A stretch of 41,358 nt of DNA. It comes from an uncultured Clostridia bacterium (GTDB lineage Bacteria > Bacillota > Clostridia > Lachnospirales > Anaerotignaceae). Positions 34,895 to 41,358 of this stretch are shown one piece after another. Position numbers and translations under genes: made by a program. The DNA is taken from contig CALWLF010000088.1 of the NCBI GenBank assembly GCA_944381455.1, forward strand, positions 1 through 41,358. The letters run 5' to 3'. Numbering within the stretch: position 1 is the first letter of the stretch; the number at the start of each line of letters is the position of its first letter. A model generated the notes under the pieces. That model ran no database searches. It was not told where the DNA came from and saw nothing but the letters and a program-made list of their open reading frames with translations.

Positions 34895-36010
34895 TTAAAC
34901 CCAAGTTTCTATCAGGTCGCAAACCCGGTGAATTTCCCCTTCCGTGATGCCAAAAAACAGAGGCAAACAGAGTACATGGTCTGACACAGCACGGGCAATG
35001 GGCACATCTGACTGACCGTATTCCGCCTGATAGCAGGGAAAATCACAACAGAGGGGATAGAAATATTTTCTGGTCAGGACGCCGTGTTCCATCAGCTTTT
35101 GCTGCAGCTGATCACGGGAAATGGCGCTTTCTTTTAACACAATGGGATAATAGGCATAATTTCTTGTAACATCTTGCTGCTGAGGCAAAATCTGGATTCT
35201 CGGATGGCCGCTGAGCCGTTTGTCATAGACCATTCCGGCCGTTTGCCGCTCTTTGAGTATTTCTTCTATATGCCGGAGGTTACAAATCCCCATGGCAGAA
35301 CGAAACTCATCCAGTTTGCTGTTGCAGCCGGTCAAATCCACCGTTTCAGGCCCTGTCAGACCAAAATCTTTGAGCGCTGTCAAGGGCTTTGCCAGCGTCT
35401 CATCTTGAAAGGCCGCTGCACCGCCTTCCACGGTGTGATAAAGTTTTGTAGCATGGAAGCTGAACATGGAAGCATCGCCATAAGAGGCAATGCCTCTGCC
35501 CCGCACCTTTACGCCAAAGGCATGGGCAGCGTCATAAATCACTTTCAGGCCGTAGGTTTTTTGGATTTTTTCCATGGCAGCCACATCACAGGCCATGCCG
35601 TAAACATGAACAGGAAGGATGGCTGCTGTTTTTTTGGTGATATACCGTTCCACCTTTTCTGCATCCAAAGTGAAATCATCTGGGCGGATATCGCAAAACA
35701 CAGGCGTTAAACCGCAGCGGACGATGGCATGAATGGTGGAAGCAAAGGTAAACGGCGTTGTAATGACCTCCCCTTTCAGCTGGAAAGCGGATAACACACA
35801 TTCCAGCGCACCATGGCCATTGGCAAAAAGCTGTAAATTTGCCGCGCCCAAATATTCTTTCAGTGCTTCTTCCAGCTGCCGGTGCTTTTGGCCCATATTG
35901 GTGAGTGAACGGGTGGTCCAAAGAGAAGAAATTTCTTCCATATATTCTTCCATGGACGGCATGAAAGGCCGAATCAGCGGTATTTTTTGCTCTGTTTTCT
36001 TGTTATCCAT
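34895..36010 (-). CDS. DegT/DnrJ/EryC1 aminotransferase, VioA-like
   Basis: A 371-residue PLP-dependent sugar aminotransferase. [31 protein letters not shown] and [14 protein letters not shown] (PLP Lys) are the family motifs, and the C-terminal [12 protein letters not shown] and HVLCLPLF fit. From memory the overall pattern is closest to VioA, which makes dTDP-4-amino-4,6-dideoxyglucose from the RmlB product; a 3-amino product is not excluded. ATG 36010 has AGGAGGG upstream. It is the first gene of the capsule operon, about 160 bases downstream of the -10 element at 36172. Confidence 0.9.
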   Translation of the reverse strand: MDNKKTEQKIPLIRPFMPSMEEYMEEISSLWTTRSLTNMGQKHRQLEEALKEYLGAANLQLFANGHGALECVLSAFQLKGEVITTPFTFASTIHAIVRCGLTPVFCDIRPDDFTLDAEKVERYITKKTAAILPVHVYGMACDVAAMEKIQKTYGLKVIYDAAHAFGVKVRGRGIASYGDASMFSFHATKLYHTVEGGAAAFQDETLAKPLTALKDFGLTGPETVDLTGCNSKLDEFRSAMGICNLRHIEEILKERQTAGMVYDKRLSGHPRIQILPQQQDVTRNYAYYPIVLKESAISRDQLQQKLMEHGVLTRKYFYPLCCDFPCYQAEYGQSDVPIARAVSDHVLCLPLFFGITEGEIHRVCDLIETWV

Positions 36011-36101
36011 TGTGAACCCTCCTGCTTCCATGTGTCTTTTTTTAATCCTTTCTTCAGAAAACAAGAAAATCTCTCAATGAAAAATGAGGGATATCCATAA
36101 A

Positions 36102-36161
36102 GGTTTTTCCAGTTTTAATCTTGGGTTTTCCAATTTGACTGAATTTATTTCCAGTATTTAT
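36102..36161. repeat. Three direct repeats at exact 21-bp spacing in the capsule leader
   Basis: On the plus strand CCAGTTTTA (36109-36117), CCAATTTGA (36130-36138) and CCAGTATTT (36151-36159), each preceded by a T-run, start exactly 21 bases apart (two helical turns). The nine-base unit plus 12-base gap recalls LytTR-type sites, but no LytTR gene is in the window. Confidence 0.5.
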
Positions 36162-36171
36162 CTTCGTTTTT

Positions 36172-36177
36172 ATTATA
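36172..36177 (-). promoter_or_regulatory. -10 element of the capsule operon
   Basis: TATAAT on the minus strand (36177-36172). The -35 at the right spacing is poor, so activation is likely. It leaves a leader of about 155 bases that contains the 21-bp repeats. Confidence 0.45.
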
Positions 36178-36199
36178 CAAGAAAAAAAAACCAAAATCT

Positions 36200-36255
36200 A
36201 TCACCCCTATGATGGCCTAAAATAGGTGATGCCCACGGATCAATCCGTGGGCATC
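36200..36255 (-). terminator. Terminator hairpins of the LuxR-type regulator gene
   Basis: A near-perfect hairpin, GATGCCCACGGAT (36228-36240) with ATCCGTGGGCATC (36243-36255), is followed on the minus strand by a second, bulged hairpin (36200-36230), then TTTTGG and a T9 run (36190-36182). Confidence 0.7.
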
Positions 36256-36278
36256 TTCCTGTCATATTATGTGTTTTT

Positions 36279-37481
36279 TTATAAAAGCATGTATTTTTCC
36301 AGCTCTTTTCTGTTTTTGACATTAAGTTTTTTCTTCACCTGAGTAAGGTGACTTTTAACTGTATTTACTGAAATATTCATGTGTTTAGCGATTTCTTGGT
36401 GAGTCCAGCCACGGGCATTGAGCATCGCCACGGCAAACTCCGTAGTGGTCAAATCATCAGCTACATCATGGCCTGTGATAGGATTATGAACTCTACGCCA
36501 ACCCGAAGAGAAACGATAGGTGATGTCGATAATTCGTTTAAAATCTTCTGGCCAGTTTGGTTTTATGACAGCTTCCAGCATGCCGCCCAAAAGTCCGTGG
36601 TGTTCTCCTAAACCTTCGATGAGGTTATCTGGGCAAGCCGTTTTCCATGCTTCCAGCATATGAAATTCTGCTTTTTCCCGGTTTCGAAGGCTCATATAAT
36701 CCATAACAGCCACCAGATGCAGATAAATTGCAGGAATGGGATATGCATTTCCGCCCATAGAAAGCGTTGCCTCGACAATACCGGCGCTATAACCATATTC
36801 TTCTTTCAAATAAAGATAATGGGCAAGCACATACATGGCAAATGCACGCAAACCGGAGGGTAATAAAGGCAAAAATTTTTCTAAAGGCGGTATTTTTTCC
36901 GGTAGCGGCAGATGCAGTAAAACAGCGGAGGCAGTGGCTACAAATGATTCAATGGCAAGGACATGAGACGCTTGCTGCTTGCCTTCTTCCAGTGTTTTAT
37001 TGATTTCATTGAGGGCATAGAGGGCATGGGAAATTTGGCCGACAGATAGACAGGCATAGGCATAAATCAAGCAGGAAGAAAAACGATAAGGCACCTCTGG
37101 ATGTGTCAAATATAGCTCTGCTTTTTGCATCGCTTTTTCCGCCTGTCCACTGAAATAATAATATTCTGTCAAGGCAATTTCTTTTTGAATTTGGTTGGGC
37201 ATTTTTTCAATGGTTTTCATGCATGTTCCAGGTTGAAATGCCGTGCACATCAAAGGCATAAAGCCTTGAAATAATTCCGGCTGTTTTTGCTGTTCCAGAG
37301 AAAAAGATGTGGTTTTCTTTTTTCTTGGATCACCTGGTTTTTCGGCCGAAATCGGGATTACCCATGAGGTTCCAAACCGCTGGGCACCAGGAATGCGTCC
37401 CTCAGTACAATATTGGTTTACTCTCCGTTCCGATACGCCCCATTTTTCCGCCGCTTCCCGAATTGATAAATATCCTTCCAT
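36279..37481 (-). CDS. MerR-like HTH / TPR / LuxR-HTH transcriptional regulator
   Basis: A 400-residue protein. ATG 37481 with AAAGGTGG upstream is chosen over an in-frame ATG at 37514. The N-terminus LSIREAAEKWGVSERRVNQY with GRIPGAQRFGTSWVIP is an excisionase/MerR-type DNA-binding fold. The middle (about 90-320) is helical repeats resembling TPRs. The C-terminus (FAVAMLNARGWTHQEIAKHM, ISVNTVKSHLTQVKKKLNV) is a LuxR/GerE HTH. Two DNA-binding heads on one chain is an uncommon layout. It lies directly upstream of the capsule operon promoter in the same orientation, so it is a candidate regulator of capsule genes; that is inference. Confidence 0.85.
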   Translation of the reverse strand: MEGYLSIREAAEKWGVSERRVNQYCTEGRIPGAQRFGTSWVIPISAEKPGDPRKKKTTSFSLEQQKQPELFQGFMPLMCTAFQPGTCMKTIEKMPNQIQKEIALTEYYYFSGQAEKAMQKAELYLTHPEVPYRFSSCLIYAYACLSVGQISHALYALNEINKTLEEGKQQASHVLAIESFVATASAVLLHLPLPEKIPPLEKFLPLLPSGLRAFAMYVLAHYLYLKEEYGYSAGIVEATLSMGGNAYPIPAIYLHLVAVMDYMSLRNREKAEFHMLEAWKTACPDNLIEGLGEHHGLLGGMLEAVIKPNWPEDFKRIIDITYRFSSGWRRVHNPITGHDVADDLTTTEFAVAMLNARGWTHQEIAKHMNISVNTVKSHLTQVKKKLNVKNRKELEKYMLL

Positions 37482-37528
37482 GGTTTGCCCACCTTTCTGC
37501 ACAATAATTTCCATTTCTTGGTGTTTTT

Positions 37529-37557
37529 ATTATATGACAAAATCCAACTGGTTTCAA
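37529..37557 (-). promoter_or_regulatory. Promoter of the LuxR-type regulator
   Basis: TTGAAA (37557-37552 on the minus strand), 17 bases, perfect TATAAT (37534-37529). It is a strong match to the housekeeping consensus. Confidence 0.75.
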
Positions 37558-37950
37558 ACAAAGAAGTGGGATAAAATCTTCAAAACGAATACGATCTAAT
37601 CTCCATTTCTTGAATCATGGATATGTTTTTGAAAGTTTTTTGCGTCCTATGGATAGATGCCGCCCAGATTTCATTGAGTTAGAGATTGTTAACCATATGA
37701 CCAGTTTTACCATTGATGTCAATGGATAGGATTTATTATCATTTGTACAACCGAGCATGGGTTGTAAAAGGCGCATTTTCCCGCAATCAGGGCCAGATAT
37801 GGAGAGACACAAGAATGTATCGGGAATACAATTTGATCCAAATATAAGTGGAAAATGATGGCGTTCCATTTGAAATGTTCTGGACCATCCTGGTGCAACT
37901 TCTTTTCTGTTTATCCCTTAATAAGATATGTTACCGTAATTTTATAGAGA
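37558..37950. other. Non-coding stretch, possibly with a decayed gene
   Basis: No intact gene is seen. A plus-strand frame from about 37648 (starting MDRCRPDFIELEIVNHM) reads as protein-like sequence for about 90 codons but is broken by three stop codons and has no ribosome site. It may be a remnant of an inactivated gene. The opposite strand gives an 84-codon frame with no supporting signals. Confidence 0.25.
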
Positions 37951-37983
37951 AAAAACTGGCAATAAGGTTTTATGCCAGTTTTT
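37951..37983 (-). terminator. Terminator of the flavodoxin-like gene
   Basis: A perfect 11-bp stem, AAAAACTGGCA (37951-37961) with TGCCAGTTTTT (37973-37983), has an 11-base loop. On the minus strand it is followed by TTTTTTCTC. Confidence 0.85.
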
Positions 37984-38016
37984 CCGATCGTGCATCTTTA
38001 GGTAATATGGGATGAA

Positions 38017-38502
38017 TTAAGAGAGCTTTGATGCTTGTTCTGCCATACGTTTGCCGTAAATGCGGAATAAATTTGCAAAGGAATCCAAATCTGGAGCAAT
38101 GGCTACAGGACCCAAGTGAATGACAGGCATACCTTTTGCTTGTCCACTGGAATAAGTCATCATTCCGTCTACCATCATATGCGTTAAGATGCATTGAATG
38201 GCCAAATCTTCACCACCGTGAATAAAAGCAGCTGTAGCATAGGCGCCGCCCAATTTGCCGGCTACATCTAATTTGCTGAGAGAGGATTCCAGCCAAGCTT
38301 TCATTCTGGCGGTAAGATAACCATTGTAAGTAGGAGTACCAATGATCAAAGCACAGCTTTCCTTTACAAACATTTCATCTACATTGTCAATAGAAAAAGT
38401 CTTCGCGTTGATACCTTCAACAGAATGAATACCTTCGATAACGTATTCAGCCATTTTTGCAGTATTTCCTGTTTTGGAATCGTAAATGATTGCTATTTTC
38501 AT
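38017..38502 (-). CDS. Flavodoxin-like FMN protein
   Basis: A 161-residue flavodoxin/WrbA-type protein. The phosphate-binding loop YDSKTGNTAKMAEYV is at the N-terminus, followed by IIGTPTYNGYL (isoalloxazine loop) and GGAYATAAFIHGGED. It would carry electrons or act as a small NAD(P)H-dependent reductase. GGAGG precedes ATG 38502. It is divergent from an HxlR regulator across an AT-rich 137-base region. This pairing is typical of electrophile- or quinone-response modules in which the regulator represses the reductase. Confidence 0.92.
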   Translation of the reverse strand: MKIAIIYDSKTGNTAKMAEYVIEGIHSVEGINAKTFSIDNVDEMFVKESCALIIGTPTYNGYLTARMKAWLESSLSKLDVAGKLGGAYATAAFIHGGEDLAIQCILTHMMVDGMMTYSSGQAKGMPVIHLGPVAIAPDLDSFANLFRIYGKRMAEQASKLS

Positions 38503-38639
38503 CTGAACCTCCTTGATATTTTTTTATATTTGATATAATTAACTTACTATAATTATAATTACAATTTGTTTTGTATGCAATAACGCAGTTTTTTTGTACA
38601 AGGTATAATTTATTTTACTTAAAAAAGAGGAGCATGATT
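38503..38639. promoter_or_regulatory. AT-rich divergent promoter region, flavodoxin / HxlR
   Basis: On the plus strand TATAAT at 38604-38609 serves the HxlR gene. On the minus strand TTGTAA (38564-38559) is a possible -35 for the flavodoxin. A symmetric TATAATTATA stretch near 38550-38558 is a candidate operator. Confidence 0.45.
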
Positions 38640-39008
38640 GTGGAAAAGGAAACAGAAAATATATGTCCACTACGTCTAGCAATGGATATCGTAGGAGGAA
38701 AATGGAAACTAAGTATCATTTGTTTATTGAAAAATGGAAATCCCATGCGGTATAACCAAATAAAAAAAAGCGTGCCTGGTATTACAAATGTAATGCTTGC
38801 ACAGTCACTAAAACATTTGGAGCAGTATGAGATTGTTTTACGCAGCCAATATAATGAAGTGCCAGTTAGAGTGGAATATCAACTGACAGAAAAGGGTATG
38901 TCTCTTTTATCTGTACTCAGCATACTAAATGATTGGGGTAACAACTATATGGAAGATCATCCAACATATCAGTCACATTGCAAATCTTGCCACTATAAAA
39001 ATGAATAA
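38640..39008 (+). CDS. HxlR-family transcriptional regulator
   Basis: A 122-residue winged-helix regulator. ENICPLRLAMDIVGGKWKLS is the HxlR signature, with the N-terminal Cys that senses electrophiles or oxidants in many members. The recognition region is NQIKKSVPGITNVMLAQSLK, and the wing RVEYQLTEKG follows. The GTG at 38640 is chosen because GAGGAG (38627-38632) lies seven bases upstream; the ATG at 38634 is only one base from it. The C-terminus has a Cys-His cluster (HCKSCHYKNE). Confidence 0.92.
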   Translation: MEKETENICPLRLAMDIVGGKWKLSIICLLKNGNPMRYNQIKKSVPGITNVMLAQSLKHLEQYEIVLRSQYNEVPVRVEYQLTEKGMSLLSVLSILNDWGNNYMEDHPTYQSHCKSCHYKNE

Positions 39009-39080
39009 GGAACAATGTTTTGTTCGCATTTAATTCCAAATGAAACAAGAAAAACAAAAAGATGGTGTAAAATAATTTCT

Positions 39081-39368
39081 TCAACATGTAATGAGAGTTT
39101 TTTTGTAATTTTCCGCAATCAAGTCTTCCGCAACCGATTGAGACAGTTTTGCTGACTGCCCTGTGCTTTTCCGTCCTCGGCGCTCTATTGCAAAACCTTT
39201 AGGACCTTCCTCAAGATAGGTTCGTTTCCAACGCTTAATAATATTGAGACAGTTGATGTGAAATCTTCTCATGATTTCGCTGAGACTCAAACCTTCTTCC
39301 CGCATTGTTTCTACTGCCAGTTGATTGAATTCTGGTGTATATCGTTTATTTGCTACTCCTTTTGGCAT
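39081..39368 (-). pseudogene. Truncated IS3-type OrfA
   Basis: A 95-residue fragment beginning MPKGVANKRYTPEFNQLAVE, with the HTH segment GLSLSEIMRRFHINCLNIIK and WKRTYLEEGPKGF, typical of IS3/IS150-group OrfA. After LSQSVAEDLIAEN the expected leucine zipper is missing and the frame ends in unrelated residues (YKKTLITC). The start at 39368 has GGGGTGA upstream. Confidence 0.75.
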
Positions 39369-39426
39369 AAAAATCACCCCACTTGCTTTCAGTATATCAT
39401 ACTGTCTAACAAATGGGGTGCAGGCC
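39081..39426 (-). mobile_element. Remnant of an IS3-family insertion sequence
   Basis: Only the 5' end of the element remains: an end-like sequence TGCACCCCATTTGTTAGACA (39422-39403 on the minus strand) and the start of OrfA. OrfB, the integrase, is absent, so the remnant cannot move on its own. Confidence 0.6.
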
Positions 39427-39456
39427 AAATATTTCCAGATTTTATTTGAAGTATTT

Positions 39457-40005
39457 TTACTTTTTTTCTTGAAGAACTAATGTTTTAAATTTTAGTAGTT
39501 CTTCATGCTCGTACTTTGTAATCAGATTATATAACCCTTGAACACCTTTTTCTTTTGATTTATCATACTGACTCATTGACTCTTCTATATTCTCTGGAGA
39601 TAATATTTGTTTGTCTCCCACATGTACAGGTATTTGACGAAACACACCTGCATGATTTACGTCAAAAAACAGAACATGCTTATGAATATTTAAAATTGTT
39701 TGCAGGCTTATTTCTGGCTTGTCCATCATATAATCCCACGCCTTGCTGCTGCCCAATACCTCCATATTGTCTTTCGCAGAGTATTCTTCCAAAAATGTAT
39801 TTGATTTAATAATATATGCCGTATCATATTCTGTGATGGGATTGCCCTCTATTGCATTTGTATTATAAACATAAGAGTTTTTCAATTCTTCCATAAATCG
39901 AGTATTCAGAGATGAGTTTGGATATTCAGAAATATAGTTCTGATAGAAATTTTTTTCTGCTTCTAATGCCTGTTTTGTAATTTCTCTATTCCATGTATTT
40001 TCCAA
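39457..40005 (-). pseudogene. Fic-family protein, C-terminally truncated
   Basis: The N-terminal half of a Fic AMP-transferase. YVYNTNAIEGNPIT matches the inhibitory helix motif (S/T)xxxE(G/N) of class II Fic proteins, and ILNIHKHVLFFDVNHAGVFR with PVHVGDKQI follows as usual. The catalytic HPFxxGNGR loop is absent and the frame ends in unrelated charged sequence, so it should be inactive. A TTG at 40005 is preferred as start, because GGAGGTGA sits six bases upstream and the ATG at 40020 has no ribosome site. It lies next to the IS remnant, which may mark the deletion. Confidence 0.75.
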
Positions 40006-40070
40006 ACCTTTCACCTCCATTTTTTCTGTTTCATTTTATCACAAAAAATAATTGGAATCAAATTTGTGTT

Positions 40071-40382
40071 TCAAATAGGAAACTGAACTGCAATCCAAAT
40101 TCCGATAAAACTGATTGTCCCGATACAGCAGATTGCTTTCAATACTGTTTTGTATGTTCCCGAGAAACAATCTTGATAGAAAATCACTTCATATAAAAAC
40201 AAAAGCTGTATTATGGTTGGAATTGGTGACATACCAAGCACAAAATAAAAAGTAAGAAAATTCGGTATAAAGTCGATGGAGAAAATCAATAGAATATATC
40301 GAATAAAAATAATGATAATGTACAATTCAAAAACAAAGAAAAATTTATTGATAAATTTTAATTCTTCTTCCCGTTCTATCAT
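40071..40382 (-). CDS. Small membrane protein, paralogue of its neighbour
   Basis: A 103-residue protein with three or four hydrophobic segments and no recognised domain. Its second half (QLLFLYEVIFYQDCFSGTYK and ICCIGTISFIGIWI) aligns with QILFLMETICLQHLFSEGYR and ICFVGTIFFMLLGYI of the upstream gene, so the two arose by duplication. An AAGGTGA ribosome site precedes ATG 40382. The gap to the upstream gene is 10 bases. Its position behind a possible toxin gene makes a membrane immunity role possible. Confidence 0.7.
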   Translation of the reverse strand: MIEREEELKFINKFFFVFELYIIIIFIRYILLIFSIDFIPNFLTFYFVLGMSPIPTIIQLLFLYEVIFYQDCFSGTYKTVLKAICCIGTISFIGIWIAVQFPI

Positions 40383-40392
40383 GGTTTCACCT

Positions 40393-40725
40393 TCAAAAAA
40401 TAGTTGCTACATAAAAAATATAACCTAATAACATAAAAAAGATAGTGCCTACAAAACAGATTCTCCGCATTTTCTTCCGGTAACCTTCCGAAAATAAGTG
40501 CTGAAGACATATCGTTTCCATAAGAAATAATATTTGTGCAACGATTACAAACAAAAGCGTAAATGTGTTAAAAATAATATTCTCATAATTACGAAGGCAT
40601 GAATCAGAATGATCTAAAAAAAAGTAATAAATGAACGTGAAAGGGCTATATAATTGGAGAAAAAAGAAAATATAATTGACATACTTTAAAATGACGATTC
40701 GTTTTTTATGATTGTTATCTATCAT
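40393..40725 (-). CDS. Small membrane protein, putative immunity protein
   Basis: A 110-residue protein with about three or four membrane helices. It starts inside the end of the preceding gene (11-base overlap), with GGAGGAA nine bases upstream, so its translation is coupled to that gene. It is paralogous to the next gene (shared pattern QxLFLxExIxxQxxFSxxY). Toxin-coupled, duplicated, poorly conserved membrane proteins are common as immunity proteins in polymorphic toxin loci. No domain is recognised, so the role is inference. Confidence 0.7.
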   Translation of the reverse strand: MIDNNHKKRIVILKYVNYIFFFLQLYSPFTFIYYFFLDHSDSCLRNYENIIFNTFTLLFVIVAQILFLMETICLQHLFSEGYRKKMRRICFVGTIFFMLLGYIFYVATIF

Positions 40726-41358
40726 TTCTTAATTCCTCCAAATACTCTTTCTTTTTTCGCTTCATTTCTTCTTCCGTATTTTGCCAAAAGTTATAGGTAA
40801 TAACATCTTTTTCCATATGATTGAAATAAGATGAGCTCTGAGTTGTATTTCCGTTTTTCCAAGCGGTAGAAGGTGCATAATTATATGTTCCCATATCCTC
40901 TGGTGCAGTATCTTCATTTAACAACTTATTATCATAAGAATATACAGCTTCAAAATAGCCATCAAAAGAAACATATTTTCTATTCCATTTCCAAAATGGT
41001 GCTGTGTTTTGATGCAGAATGGATGTCATAAAGTCCATTTGTTCCCAGCGGTAACCTTCTGGAAGTCTTTGGTTTAGCTTTTCAAAATCATTCCACTCAT
41101 ACTCAATGTTTAACTGATTTCTAAAGAAATGTTCTTCTTCGCTCAAAAGTGCTTCAGGCAAAGAAGGCATATATTTTATTCCTTCGTCATAAAAAGCAAT
41201 ACCTGTTTTCTTATAACCAGTTTTTCTAAATACCTCTATTTTATTTTCTATCATTTTCCGTTCTGCAATATCGTCAGATAAATACCAATCATATACATTC
41301 TTCATAATATAAGTATAAGCCATTGGGGCAATGTCCCCTTTTGCCAAAAGAGATAATT
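40715..41358 (-). CDS. Unrecognised protein, 5' end outside window; possible polymorphic-toxin C-terminus
   Basis: The frame is open at the right edge, so only the last 213 codons are seen. The sequence is hydrophilic with many Tyr and Trp residues. GTYNYAPSTAWKNGNTTQ and HMEKDVITYNFWQN recall, from memory, C-terminal ends of Rhs/LXG-type polymorphic toxins in Clostridia (GTYNY... H..DV.PY..WGN). I cannot name a domain or catalytic residues. Two paralogous membrane proteins follow directly, the first overlapping by 11 bases, which fits a toxin-immunity order. Confidence 0.6.
   Translation of the reverse strand, partial: LSLLAKGDIAPMAYTYIMKNVYDWYLSDDIAERKMIENKIEVFRKTGYKKTGIAFYDEGIKYMPSLPEALLSEEEHFFRNQLNIEYEWNDFEKLNQRLPEGYRWEQMDFMTSILHQNTAPFWKWNRKYVSFDGYFEAVYSYDNKLLNEDTAPEDMGTYNYAPSTAWKNGNTTQSSSYFNHMEKDVITYNFWQNTEEEMKRKKKEYLEELRNDR

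Noticed and set aside
37615-37869. An 84-codon minus-strand frame as a real gene
   Set aside because: No ribosome site, odd composition, and it lies opposite a more protein-like but broken frame.
1-41358. CRISPR array, tRNA or rRNA genes, prophage attachment sites
   Set aside because: No regularly spaced repeat-spacer unit, no cloverleaf-like or rRNA-like sequence, and no integrase or flanking repeat pair was noticed on reading.

Overview
The window looks like a chromosomal segment of a low-to-moderate-GC Bacillota (class Clostridia, probably a gut Lachnospiraceae-like anaerobe). Three things support this. Strong AGGAGG-type ribosome sites precede most genes. The RND pump has a lipoprotein adaptor but no outer-membrane channel gene. 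The capsule locus is of the Firmicutes Wzy type, with a PHP-type phosphatase and a stand-alone BY-kinase. The species cannot be fixed from sequence reading alone.

Layout. (1) 1-4643: a LysR-type regulator, cut by the window edge, is divergent from an AraC-type regulator; each promoter carries a GTTAG-N6-CTAAC palindrome at its expected start. Then come a 26-residue peptide, a DUF6110-like protein and a metal P1B-type ATPase, the last preceded by a leader with mutually exclusive helices and an intrinsic terminator. (2) 4673-11363: an RND pump and its adaptor (interrupted by an in-frame TAA) run divergently from an OmpR-type response regulator and histidine kinase. Four 11-bp phased repeats lie over the missing -35 of the pump promoter. 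(3) 11362-15736: a compact operon of a TGT/DpdA-like transglycosylase, two beta-class DNA amino-methyltransferases, a PD-(D/E)XK nuclease split by an in-frame TAG, and a degenerate paralogue of that nuclease. This is the best candidate for an undescribed defence or DNA-modification system. (4) 15765-19814: a DUF5655-like protein, a coiled-coil DivIVA-like protein, a large secreted beta-helix protein with Gly- and Cys-containing rungs, and a VanZ-like protein. (5) 19945-36010: a 16-gene capsule/exopolysaccharide operon on the minus strand. It runs from a VioA-like aminotransferase, rmlA and rmlB through an initiating sugar transferase, ATP-grasp ligase, DAHP synthase, oxidoreductase, GT4 glycosyltransferase, acetyltransferase, Wzy, Wzx, pyruvyltransferase and FrhB-like protein to CpsC, CpsD and CpsB. 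(6) 36279-41358: a MerR-HTH/TPR/LuxR regulator, then a visibly AT-richer accessory stretch with a flavodoxin-HxlR pair, an IS3-type remnant, a truncated Fic gene, two paralogous small membrane proteins and the end of an unrecognised gene that could be a polymorphic toxin.

How the genes fit together. RmlA and RmlB make dTDP-4-keto-6-deoxyglucose. With no rmlC or rmlD present, the aminotransferase probably converts it to a dTDP-amino-dideoxyhexose. The sugar transferase starts the lipid-linked unit, and the GT4, acetyl and pyruvyl transferases decorate it. Wzx flips it, Wzy polymerises it, and CpsC/D/B control chain length. The two-component system probably activates the divergent efflux operon. 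The five-gene modification operon has its own promoter and a bidirectional terminator, so it is a self-contained cassette.
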